DNA from: CAYLZN01 sp964387935 | GTDB lineage: Bacteria > Acidobacteriota > Vicinamibacteria > Vicinamibacterales > JAFNAJ01 | Length of the DNA stretch: 19,226 nucleotides | Assembly: GCA_964387935.1 (NCBI GenBank) | Contig: CAYLZN010000081.1 | Span: forward strand, 1-19,226 | Reading direction: 5' to 3' | Shown here: positions 1 through 7,121 of the stretch, piece after piece | Numbering within the stretch: the stretch's first letter is position 1 | Layout of the letters: each line of letters starts with the position of its first letter | Notes under the pieces: model-generated | Databases searched by the model: none | What the model was told of the DNA's origin: nothing | The model's input: the letters and a program-made list of their open reading frames with translations, nothing else | Program-made: the position numbers and the translations under genes

Positions 1-339
1 CCTGCCGCCATCAATGCTCACTCTGAAGACTCAGAACGAACGGAAGGACTGCCCCACACCTGCTCCGCGCCCCTCTCCAACCCCGTCTGCCTAACACCAC
101 AGACAAATCGTGATCTCAGGATGGGTCACGTCTGCCGAGCAGCAGTGGTCCATTCTTGGTTAGCGGCGAAGTAAAAGTGTACCTTCAACATATTGATGGT
201 AATAAGGATATCACTGGCGGGCCTTGTCAGCCATCCTTGGCATACTGCTTGCGGCAGCGGTGGTGCTAGCCACGCTTTTCGCCACGGGCCACGATGCTGG
301 CGCGCGGGCTAGCTTGGCGCATCGCCGTAGAATCAGTCC
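1..339. other. Leading non-coding stretch, no convincing gene
   Basis: No reading frame here looks like a conserved protein. It is visibly less GC-rich than the rest of the window, especially around 165-215. A short hydrophobic peptide could be read on the + strand from a TTG at 224, but it has no ribosome binding site and runs out of frame into the next gene, so I do not call it. The stretch GCGGCGAAGTAAAAGTGTAC near 164-183 reminds me of sequences found at the ends of IS21-like elements. That is a weak recollection, with no transposase or matching second end visible. Confidence 0.4.
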
Positions 340-930
340 ATGCCGCTCACTTCCCAACAGGAGCAGGACCTCGAACCTGTCGTCTACGAATGGAACATGC
401 TTGTCGCGGCGGCGGAGCGCGTGAAAGCCGCGAAGGATTCCGGCGACGCGATCTTGACGAACCTCCTGCTGGAGGCGTTCGTGCTGCATTTCCGACAGTT
501 GGCGAACTTCTTCTTCGCCAGTCCTGACGAGGGCGATCTACACGTTGGGCAGTTCGTCGGCGGCCGCTCATGGAGGACTGTAACGGGCCGGAAGAACCGC
601 TGGGATGACCTCCTGGCACGGGCGAACAGGCAGGTTGCGCATCTCACCGCCGAACGCCACTTCAAGCCAGAGAGTAGGCAGAAGCAGGAGTGGCCGGTGT
701 CCCGTTTGCTCCGAGAGGTCGCGGAGGAGTTGCAGGTCTTCTGCGACCGAACCGACTTCACGGGATTTCCAGGCATCGCCCCATCGACGGGCGTATTGAC
801 CATCGACGCCAGCGGTGGTGCGAGCATCCTCCTGAGTGAGATGTTCACCGGCTCGACGAATGCCCCGACGGTGTGCAATTCCGTCGTCGTCGACCGGGCG
901 GCCAGGTCGGAGGGCCCGGCCGAAGGGTGA
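340..930 (+). CDS. Probable HEPN-fold protein of unknown function
   Basis: A 196-residue soluble protein with no signal peptide or membrane segment. I recognise the general pattern of a small all-helical family: a helix with NLLLEAFVLHFRQLANFFF (residues 41-59), an acidic turn, and then a helix containing R94-x6-H101 (RANRQVAH), followed by LTAERH and a tryptophan (W118). The R-x4-6-H spacing is the signature of HEPN domains, many of which are RNases or toxins. The last 50 residues look less conserved. The ATG at 340 is the first start in the frame, but no strong Shine-Dalgarno sequence precedes it. No antitoxin-like partner (MNT or similar) is adjacent; the next gene converges on it. The coding call is fairly secure, the HEPN assignment moderate, and the biological role unknown. 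Confidence 0.6.
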   Translation: MPLTSQQEQDLEPVVYEWNMLVAAAERVKAAKDSGDAILTNLLLEAFVLHFRQLANFFFASPDEGDLHVGQFVGGRSWRTVTGRKNRWDDLLARANRQVAHLTAERHFKPESRQKQEWPVSRLLREVAEELQVFCDRTDFTGFPGIAPSTGVLTIDASGGASILLSEMFTGSTNAPTVCNSVVVDRAARSEGPAEG

Positions 931-1217
931 ACGCGCCATTCGCCTCGTTGGCCGGCCAAAGCCGACCTCTCACGCCGCCCGCCTCAGCCCCTCCACGGCC
1001 TTCAGCCATCCCCTGAGCTGGTTCCAACTCGCGCAAATCGGGGACGCCAACGCCTCGCCCGCTCGGCCGTTGGCGCCCCGCGCCGGGCCTCAGGCGCTCG
1101 GCCGTCGCGCTTCGCGCTCGGCCTTCAGGCTCGAGTCCCGTCGGGGACGCCACACTCGCGGTGCCAGCCGGGCCGCTCGCCGCTCGCCGGGCGCCGAGCA
1201 CCGAGAACCAGGCGCCG
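931..1217. other. Convergent intergenic region rich in inverted and direct repeats
   Basis: This 287-nt gap separates two converging genes and has no plausible gene. It holds a 12-bp hairpin (1040-1079, listed separately), the direct repeat TCGGGGACGCCA at 1038-1049 and 1141-1152, three copies of CTCGGCC at about 1062, 1098 and 1118, and a small hairpin GTCCC-GTCG-GGGAC near 1136-1149. None of the hairpins is followed by a T-run, so intrinsic termination is not obvious. Confidence 0.5.
1040..1079. repeat. Long imperfect inverted repeat (hairpin) between convergent genes
   Basis: GGGG (1040-1043), a bulged A, then CGCCAACG (1045-1052) pairs with CGTTGGCG (1068-1075) and CCCC (1076-1079). That gives 12 base pairs around a 15-nt loop. 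It lies between the stop codons of two converging genes, a common place for bidirectional terminators or dispersed palindromic repeats. There is no T-tract on either strand. Confidence 0.55.
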
Positions 1218-3056
1218 TCAGTACCCCAGGGCGGCCCCGTCCCGGCGAGGATCGGCGGCCCCCACCAGCGTGCCGTCGGAACGCACGTGGATGGCGTGCG
1301 CCGCGGCGAACGCCAGGTCGGCGATCCGCGTGGACGGCGAGTAGCCGTGCGTGCCCAGCGCGGTGTAGACCGGCAGCGTGAAGCCTGCCTCCGCTTCGAG
1401 TGCTCCAGACGTGACGGATGCGTTCATGCGTGGAGCCGCGAGCGCCGTGTAGAGGTCCTGGCCCAGGCCCACGACGCGCAGGATCACCTGTGCCACCGCG
1501 GCAGGGATGTATGCCGCGCCCGCCGCACCCACGACCAGGCGGGGCTCGCTTCGCTCCATGACGATCATGGGAGCGACCGAACTGGAAGGCGAGCGATTGG
1601 GCGCGCGCGTGCCAGGGCGGAAGAGGTTTCCGCTGGAGTTCAGGAACATCCCGCCGGCGTGCACGCCAGAACCGAACAGGATGCCGATGCTGGTGGTGAG
1701 CGAGACGGCATTGCGGCTCGCGTCGACCACAGCGAGGTGCGACGTGAAGCCTGCGTCAGGCTCGTCGGCAGCGCCAGAGACAGGCGGTGCGGCCGCGGGC
1801 GGCGTGCCGGCGGGGTAGGGGTCGAACACGGCACAGGCCGTGGGCACGGGCGCGCTCTCGTGCGCCCACGCGTTCGGGGCAGGCTCCGGCGACGGGCCGC
1901 TGGGTGGCCGCCACTCGGCCCGTGAGGTCGCGTAGGTCGTCGCGGTCACGCCGCGGACCGGCGACGGGGCCCACTCGGGCCCCCCGCCATACCGACGGAG
2001 ATCCTGCACGCCCACCGACAGCGCGTCCGCGAGGCGTGTGGCGGCCTCCGGCGTCGTCGTGGGATCGCCGAGCCGCGGGACGCCCGCTGCCTCGGCGACG
2101 TTGAGCATCTCAATCACGTACGGCCCCGCCGCGCTGCCGCCCGCGCCGAGCACGGTGAATCCACGGAACGGGCTGCACGCAGGGCGGCGCGTCACGGGCT
2201 CGTAGGTGGCGAAATCGGCCTCCGTCAGCAATCCGCCGGCTGCGCGGATGCGCTCGGTCGTCCGCCGCGCGTACTCCCCGGTGTAGAACGCCGGCGCCCC
2301 GTTCAGGGCGATCGCCTCGAGGATCTCCGCGAGTTCCGATTGCACCAGCGTGGATCCAAGGGGGGGCACGACTCCGCCGGGCAGAAAGATGGCCGACGCC
2401 GAGGGAACAGCGGACAGCTTCTCCTTTTGTGAGCCGATGACCCGATGCATCAGCGGGCCGACGACGAAGCCGTCGCGGGCCAGGCGAATAGCGGGTTCGA
2501 GCACCGTCGCCCGCGGCAGGGCGCCGTGGCGCGCGTGCATCTCGAGCAGGCCGGCGACGAACCCTGGCACGAGTGCCAGTCGCGCGTTGACGGGGCCGAT
2601 GCGCTCCGGGTCGGGGGCGCCCCACGCCGCGTCACCGCCGGTGCGCCCCATGAACTCGATGACCTCGACTCGGCGCTCCTTCGCGAGCCAGATGGTCGCG
2701 ACGCCGTACCCGCCGATGCCGGTCTGCGAGTGATCGACGACGCCGAGGGCGAACGCGGTCGCGACGGCCGCATCCACGGCGTTGCCGCCGCGCTGCAGCA
2801 TGGAGAGTCCGGCCGCGGCGGCGTCGGCCGAAGAGGCCGCGACGACACCGTTGCGGACCTCGACACGCTTGTTCGGCGTGGCCACGACCGGCGCGCTCAC
2901 CGGCGCGAGTCTTGCGCACCCCGCAGCGGCCACCAGGACCACGCACAAAACTCCTGAGCGTCGGCCGCGTGAACCGCGACCCGTCAGGGGCTGGCGCCAC
3001 TCGGCTGTAGACCCTCGTCCTGGTCGATTGAGTCGTGTCATGCGCTGCATGCTCAT
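1218..3056 (-). CDS. ggt: Gamma-glutamyltransferase (lipoprotein, Ntn-hydrolase)
   Basis: Gamma-glutamyltransferases cleave glutathione and other gamma-glutamyl compounds after autocatalytic self-cleavage into two subunits. From the ATG at 3056 the protein has 612 residues, close to the family size. Near residue 47 a hydrophobic segment ends in VAAAGC, a plausible though imperfect lipobox, suggesting a lipid-anchored periplasmic enzyme. The large-subunit motif LQRGGNAVDAAVATAFALGV (about residues 87-106) and GIGGYG are present. The nucleophile is the threonine of FTSHLAVVD (about residue 438), aligning with the TTHYSVVD of E. coli GGT. GGMFLNSSGNLF and SPSSSVAPMIV match the small-subunit glycine and serine motifs. 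The start is uncertain: an in-frame ATG at 3161 would add 35 uninformative residues, whereas 3056 has a weak AGG upstream. The gene is divergent from the Uma2 gene. Confidence 0.9.
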   Translation of the reverse strand: MSMQRMTRLNRPGRGSTAEWRQPLTGRGSRGRRSGVLCVVLVAAAGCARLAPVSAPVVATPNKRVEVRNGVVAASSADAAAAGLSMLQRGGNAVDAAVATAFALGVVDHSQTGIGGYGVATIWLAKERRVEVIEFMGRTGGDAAWGAPDPERIGPVNARLALVPGFVAGLLEMHARHGALPRATVLEPAIRLARDGFVVGPLMHRVIGSQKEKLSAVPSASAIFLPGGVVPPLGSTLVQSELAEILEAIALNGAPAFYTGEYARRTTERIRAAGGLLTEADFATYEPVTRRPACSPFRGFTVLGAGGSAAGPYVIEMLNVAEAAGVPRLGDPTTTPEAATRLADALSVGVQDLRRYGGGPEWAPSPVRGVTATTYATSRAEWRPPSGPSPEPAPNAWAHESAPVPTACAVFDPYPAGTPPAAAPPVSGAADEPDAGFTSHLAVVDASRNAVSLTTSIGILFGSGVHAGGMFLNSSGNLFRPGTRAPNRSPSSSVAPMIVMERSEPRLVVGAAGAAYIPAAVAQVILRVVGLGQDLYTALAAPRMNASVTSGALEAEAGFTLPVYTALGTHGYSPSTRIADLAFAAAHAIHVRSDGTLVGAADPRRDGAALGY

Positions 3057-3321
3057 CACGTGCCTGATGGTGAAAGGAAGAACGCACCGAATCAAGCGGA
3101 TTCGCGTCCCGGCGAAGATCGAGGCGGCCCCCCTCGATTGCAGAAAACGACGATGTATCATTGCGACGAGGATGAAGCGAATGTCACGCCAGGGCGCATC
3201 GGGTGGACGGCCGGTGAGCGCGCGGGGCGAGAGTGGCCGAAAAACGCCGACGACTGTTCAGGACCTGCGTTCGGCACGACGATTGAACCTGCGCGAGAGA
3301 CGTGACCGGCGAGGGACGAAC

Positions 3322-3873
3322 ATGCCCTCAGCTGACAGTGTGCTCTCGGCCGAAGAACTGCTGCGCTGGCCAGACGACGAGATGCGGCGTGAATTGGTCG
3401 AGGGGAGGCTGACGACGATGTCACCTCCCGGAGGCATGCACGGGGTGTGCGCCGCCCGCGTGCTGGCGGCTCTGGCAAATCATGTCGAATCGCGAAAGCT
3501 GGGCACGACGCTGGTCGAAGCCGGTTTCAAGTTGAAGAGCGACCCGGATACCGTCCGGGCGCCAGACGTCTCGTTCGTCGCGCGCGCCAGGGTGCCGAAG
3601 TCCCTTCCCGTCGCCTACTGGAAAGGTCCGCCCGATCTCGCTGTCGAGGTGAAGTCACCGGAACAGAGTGAACGTGACGTGCTCCACAAGGTGCGCGACT
3701 ACCTCTCCGCTGGCACCAGGGCCGTCTGGGTCGTTCGCCCGCGCACGCGCAGCGTGACGCGGTACCTTTCGAATGCCGATCCTGTGTCACTTCGGCCAGG
3801 TGATGTCCTCGTCGAACCGGGTGTCCTTCCAGGATTCCGGCTCCAGGTGGAGTCGCTGTTCGAGGGGTGTTGA
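3322..3873 (+). CDS. Uma2-family protein (DUF820, PD-(D/E)XK nuclease fold)
   Basis: A 183-residue protein of the Uma2 family, which has a restriction-endonuclease-like fold. It is abundant in cyanobacteria and some Acidobacteriota, and its cellular role is mostly unknown. The diagnostic order is present: SAEELLRWPDDEMRRELVEG near the N terminus, MSPPGGMHG, then APDVSFVARAR with the catalytic-type aspartate (about residue 79), and DLAVEVKSPEQS with the E-x-K pair (about residues 109-111). The C terminus has VWVVRPRTRSVTRY and a terminal segment ending GFRLQVESLFEG. I chose the ATG at 3322 because GAGGG lies 6 nt upstream and because the Uma2 fold begins there; the open frame extends much further upstream only as antisense of GGT. 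It looks intact and monocistronic. It converges with the M16 gene, leaving an 18-nt gap. Confidence 0.88.
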   Translation: MPSADSVLSAEELLRWPDDEMRRELVEGRLTTMSPPGGMHGVCAARVLAALANHVESRKLGTTLVEAGFKLKSDPDTVRAPDVSFVARARVPKSLPVAYWKGPPDLAVEVKSPEQSERDVLHKVRDYLSAGTRAVWVVRPRTRSVTRYLSNADPVSLRPGDVLVEPGVLPGFRLQVESLFEGC

Positions 3874-3891
3874 GGTGCGCCGAGGGGCGCG

Positions 3892-6744
3892 CTACCTCAC
3901 CACCAGCTCCGGCTCCAGGACCAACCGCACCCGGTTCCCGCGCGTCGCATACGTCTTCGCAGCCGCCTGGACGTCCTGCGCGCGGAGCGCGTTCACCCGC
4001 GCCAGGTAGTCCGCATCCTCGTCCATGGCCTGGTCCATCGCGCGCGTCATCAGGCGCTGCGCCCAGTAGGCGTTGGTCTTCGTGCGCGCGTCGTACTCGT
4101 TCAACCAGGTCCGCCTGACCTTTTCGAGCTCGGCCGGCGTCGGTCCGTTCGCCTGGAGGGCCGCGATGATCTCGTCGATGGCCTGTTCCACGGCCGCCAT
4201 CTGATCGGGCGGGCAGCCGATCGAGAACCGCAGCGCGTACTCGCCGACCGGCATCTTGCTGAAGCGTGCGGTCACCCCCGGCGAATAGGAGCTGCCCAGC
4301 TCCTCGCGGATGCGATCGGTCACGCGCAGCCGGAGCACCTCGGTGAGCGCCTCGAGCCCGAGCACCTCGGCGATCGAGTACGGCCGCTGGCCGCTGTAGA
4401 CGATGGCGAGGGCGCTGTTGTCGAAGCCCTTGTTCAGCACGCGCTCGAGGGGGCCGGTGGGGAAGCGCACGCCCACGTCGCGGTAGCGCGACTCGCGCGG
4501 CGAGGCGGGCAGGCCCCCGAGGTAGCGTGCGAGCAGCGGCTTGACCTCCGCGGCGGCCAGGCTGCCCACCAGGACGAACGTCAGGCCGTGCGCGTTGCCG
4601 AAGCGCTCGCGATACATCGCCACCGAACGTTCGGCGTCCACCTGGTCGAGATCGACAGGCTTCGGGACGCGCGAGGCGCGCGGATGATCCTGTGACAGCG
4701 CAGCCAACGTGAAGTCCTCGAACTGGTTCCCCGGGCTGTTCCACATCGTCGCCAGGTACCCCTTGAGCGCCGTGCGGGACGCCTCGAGCCGCGCGGTGTC
4801 GAGCCGCGGCGCGGTGAGCTTCAGGTAGACGAGCTGCAGGAGCGTCGCGAGATCGCCACGCGTGGAGCCGCCGCTGACCTCCTCGGTGTACGGCCCGAAC
4901 TGGACGCGCGCGAAGGCTTGTCGGGTGCTCAGGAATCGCTGCAACGCGGTCGGGGTGAGCGTGCCGTAGCCCATCGCGTCCATCGTTTCGATGAGGTGCG
5001 CCGCGTTCTGGTGGTCGGCCTGCCCGTAGAGATACTGACCCCCGAAGCGCGCGCCGGAGAGCAGGATCTCGTCGCTCTTGAAGTCGGTGGGCTTGAGAAT
5101 CACCGTGACGCCGTTGGCATACGTCAGCGTGGTCGTGCCGAACACGGCATCGGTCGTCTCGGCGAGGAGCCGGCCGGGCTCCGGCTCGCGCTCGAGCAGT
5201 TGCGTCTCGATCTTGACGCCGCGATAGGGTTCGAGCGGGGACTGGCGTACTTCGCTGACCACGCGACGCAGTGCGGCCTCGAGCGCGCTGGCCTCGCCGG
5301 GCGCCGCGGGGACGGTCAGCGTCACGAACGGCGCGCTGACGGGCTCGTCGAGCACCTGGCGCGCGTGCTCGTTGACGGCGTCCAGGGTGAGCGGCGGAAT
5401 GAACTCGCTGACGCGCGCGTACTCCCACGCGATGCCCGGGACGGGCTCGTCGGTGAGGAAGTGGCGCCCGAGCTCGTCCGCCAGCGAATCCGACTCCGAC
5501 GTGTTGCGTTCGGCATTCGCCTCGGCGTAGTTGTTGACCACGGCGCGCTTGGCGGCGTCGAGTTCGTCGGGGGAGAAGCCGAAGCGCCGGGCGCGCTCGA
5601 CTTCCGTGGCGAGGAGTCGCGCCGCCTCCAGGGGATCCTGGCCGGCGATGGCCGCGCTGGCGACGAACGACTCGTATCCGCGTACCGCGGGCGCCCGCGC
5701 GGCCCGGGCGCCGAGGTACGGGCGGACGGGCCGGTCCATCAGCTCGAAGAGGCGCAGGCCGAGCATGCGGTTGACGAGCTGATCCTTCAGGAGGTCGTCG
5801 TAGGCGCCGATGGTCGCCATCGACGGCTGCGGGCGCACGTAGGACGTGATGTCGATCCGGCCCGAGGGCAGTTCGGGATCGATGATGACCAGCGCGTCCG
5901 CCTCGATACGCGGCGGAATCTCCACAATCCTGGGCCGAGGCCGCGGGTCGAGCCTCGCGGGCAGGTCCGCGAACACGGCCTTGATGCGGCGCTCGATGTC
6001 GTTCACGTCGATGTCGCCCACGACGATGACCGCCTGGAGGTCAGGGCGATACCAGTCGCGGTAGAAGCGGCGCAGCGCGTCCGGGGTCATCGTCCGCAGG
6101 CTCTGCTCGGTGCCGATCGGCAGTCGCCTTGCGTAGCGGCTGCCGTTGAACATGCGGGGCATCATCTGGCGCCGCACGCGCGCATCGGCGGCCTGGCCGC
6201 TGCGGAGTTCCGCGAGGACGACCGCGCGTTCGCTGTCGATGTCGGCGTCGGTGAGCGAGGCATGGCCGGCCCATTCGCGGAGGATCTGAAGGCCCGTGTC
6301 GAGCAGCGCGCGATCACCCACCGGGATTGGCAGGATGTACGTCGTCTCGTCGAAGCCGGTGTTGGCGTTGAGGTCGCTGCCGAGCCGCACGCCCACCGAC
6401 TGCAGGTACGAGATCAACTCGTTTTTCGGGAACCGCTTCGTGCCGTTGAAGCACATGTGCTCGATGAAGTGCGCCGCGCCGAGCTGGTCCTCGTCTTCGA
6501 GCACCGACCCGGCGTTGACGACCAGGCGCAGTTCCGCCCGGCCCTGGGGCCTTGGGTTGGCGCGGATGAAGTAGCGCAGGCCGTTGGGGAGCCGGCCCTC
6601 GCGGACGTCCCCGATCAGCGGGACGAGCGAGGACGACGTCGGCGACGCGGGCGCGGAGGGTTGCGCTGCGGCCGCGACGGCGGCGAGCGTCGTGAGCAGG
6701 AGGAGGGCGAGGCAGGCGTGGCGGCGACGGATGAATGGGAGCAC
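3892..6744 (-). CDS. M16-family zinc protease, PqqL-like, two-lobed, secreted
   Basis: A full-length insulinase/pitrilysin (M16) protease of about 950 residues, the usual size for periplasmic PqqL-like members. The signal peptide is RRRHACLALLLLTTLAAVAAAA, cut at about residue 27. The N-terminal lobe has the inverted zinc motif HFIEH (residues 92-96) and a downstream glutamate at about 172 in SERAVVLAE, 76 residues on as the family expects. The neighbouring MCFNGTKRFPKNELISYLQ and NANTGFDETTY are also diagnostic. The second lobe begins near YANGVTVILKPTDF (about residue 542) and lacks a zinc site, as is normal. I prefer the GTG at 6744 because it puts the signal peptide at the N terminus. An ATG at 6873 would add 43 residues before it and overlap the divergent nitroreductase remnant, although AAGGA lies 11 nt upstream of that ATG. 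Likely substrates are periplasmic peptides. Confidence 0.9.
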   Translation of the reverse strand: MLPFIRRRHACLALLLLTTLAAVAAAAQPSAPASPTSSSLVPLIGDVREGRLPNGLRYFIRANPRPQGRAELRLVVNAGSVLEDEDQLGAAHFIEHMCFNGTKRFPKNELISYLQSVGVRLGSDLNANTGFDETTYILPIPVGDRALLDTGLQILREWAGHASLTDADIDSERAVVLAELRSGQAADARVRRQMMPRMFNGSRYARRLPIGTEQSLRTMTPDALRRFYRDWYRPDLQAVIVVGDIDVNDIERRIKAVFADLPARLDPRPRPRIVEIPPRIEADALVIIDPELPSGRIDITSYVRPQPSMATIGAYDDLLKDQLVNRMLGLRLFELMDRPVRPYLGARAARAPAVRGYESFVASAAIAGQDPLEAARLLATEVERARRFGFSPDELDAAKRAVVNNYAEANAERNTSESDSLADELGRHFLTDEPVPGIAWEYARVSEFIPPLTLDAVNEHARQVLDEPVSAPFVTLTVPAAPGEASALEAALRRVVSEVRQSPLEPYRGVKIETQLLEREPEPGRLLAETTDAVFGTTTLTYANGVTVILKPTDFKSDEILLSGARFGGQYLYGQADHQNAAHLIETMDAMGYGTLTPTALQRFLSTRQAFARVQFGPYTEEVSGGSTRGDLATLLQLVYLKLTAPRLDTARLEASRTALKGYLATMWNSPGNQFEDFTLAALSQDHPRASRVPKPVDLDQVDAERSVAMYRERFGNAHGLTFVLVGSLAAAEVKPLLARYLGGLPASPRESRYRDVGVRFPTGPLERVLNKGFDNSALAIVYSGQRPYSIAEVLGLEALTEVLRLRVTDRIREELGSSYSPGVTARFSKMPVGEYALRFSIGCPPDQMAAVEQAIDEIIAALQANGPTPAELEKVRRTWLNEYDARTKTNAYWAQRLMTRAMDQAMDEDADYLARVNALRAQDVQAAAKTYATRGNRVRLVLEPELVVR

Positions 6745-6871
6745 ACCCGATGGTAGCAGTGCCGGGTGTCGCCTGCCGAGGGCCGGGGGGGCCGAGCCGG
6801 GTACCGTGGGCCTGGCGTCCGCGCCGAGAGCAGCCGCTTCGATCCAGAATACGGGCGGGACGGAGTTCACC

Positions 6872-7117
6872 ATGGGTCGTCGATTCCTTGTCTCGTGGGT
6901 GTGCGCGGTGGGCGCGGTGCTGGCGCTCGGGACCGTGCTCGAGGCGCGCGCGTCGGCACGCGAGTTCGCCCTCGAGGCTCTGCCTTCTCAGACGCTCTCC
7001 AACCTGTTCTGGGCGGCGTGGGGCCTCAACCGGCCAGACGGCCGACGGACTGCGCTGAATCTCTGTCCCACCCAGCTCAGCGTCCTGGCGCAGACCGTTG
7101 GATACCCGAAAAAGTAG
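6872..7117 (+). pseudogene. Truncated remnant of a secreted SagB-type nitroreductase
   Basis: An 81-codon frame from the ATG at 6872 to a TAG at 7115-7117. It starts with a clear signal peptide (MGRRFLVSWVCAVGAVLALG), then runs into SAREFALEALPSQTLSNLFW and AAWGLNRPDGRRTA. These closely resemble the N-terminal part of SagB/ThcOx-type nitroreductases (typical form S-T-R-x-F...LPLQTLSDLLWAAFGINRPDGRRTAPSA), which bind FMN. Just after RRTA the match stops, giving about 20 unrelated residues and a stop. The rest of the FMN-binding domain, normally another 130 or more residues, is absent in all frames before the next gene. The usual linker between signal peptide and domain is also short. I read it as a 3'-deleted pseudogene. 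It is head-to-head with the M16 gene and abuts the barrel gene. Confidence 0.7.
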
Positions 7118-7121
7118 GGCA

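Noticed and set aside
224..424. Short + strand frame with a hydrophobic start
   Set aside because: TTG start without ribosome binding site; it becomes an arginine- and serine-rich shadow of the HEPN-like gene after position 340.
1128..1152. tRNA-like 3' end (CTCGAGTCCC...GGGGACGCCA)
   Set aside because: The T-stem does not pair, position 54 is not T, and no matching acceptor 5' strand or anticodon arm lies upstream.
2564..2579. Inverted repeat CTGGCAC-GA-GTGCCAG
   Set aside because: It lies inside the well-conserved GGT coding sequence (LALVPGF region), far from any promoter, so it is most simply a coding coincidence.
4918..6756. Plus-strand open frame of about 612 codons opposite the M16 protease
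   Set aside because: Antisense shadow: Arg/Val/Glu/Gly-rich with no recognisable domain, against a protease with a full zinc motif.
7081..7100. Possible sigma-54 element (TGGCGCAGACCGTTGG) before the barrel gene
   Set aside because: The spacing between the GG and GC elements is off by one and the -12 GC is absent.
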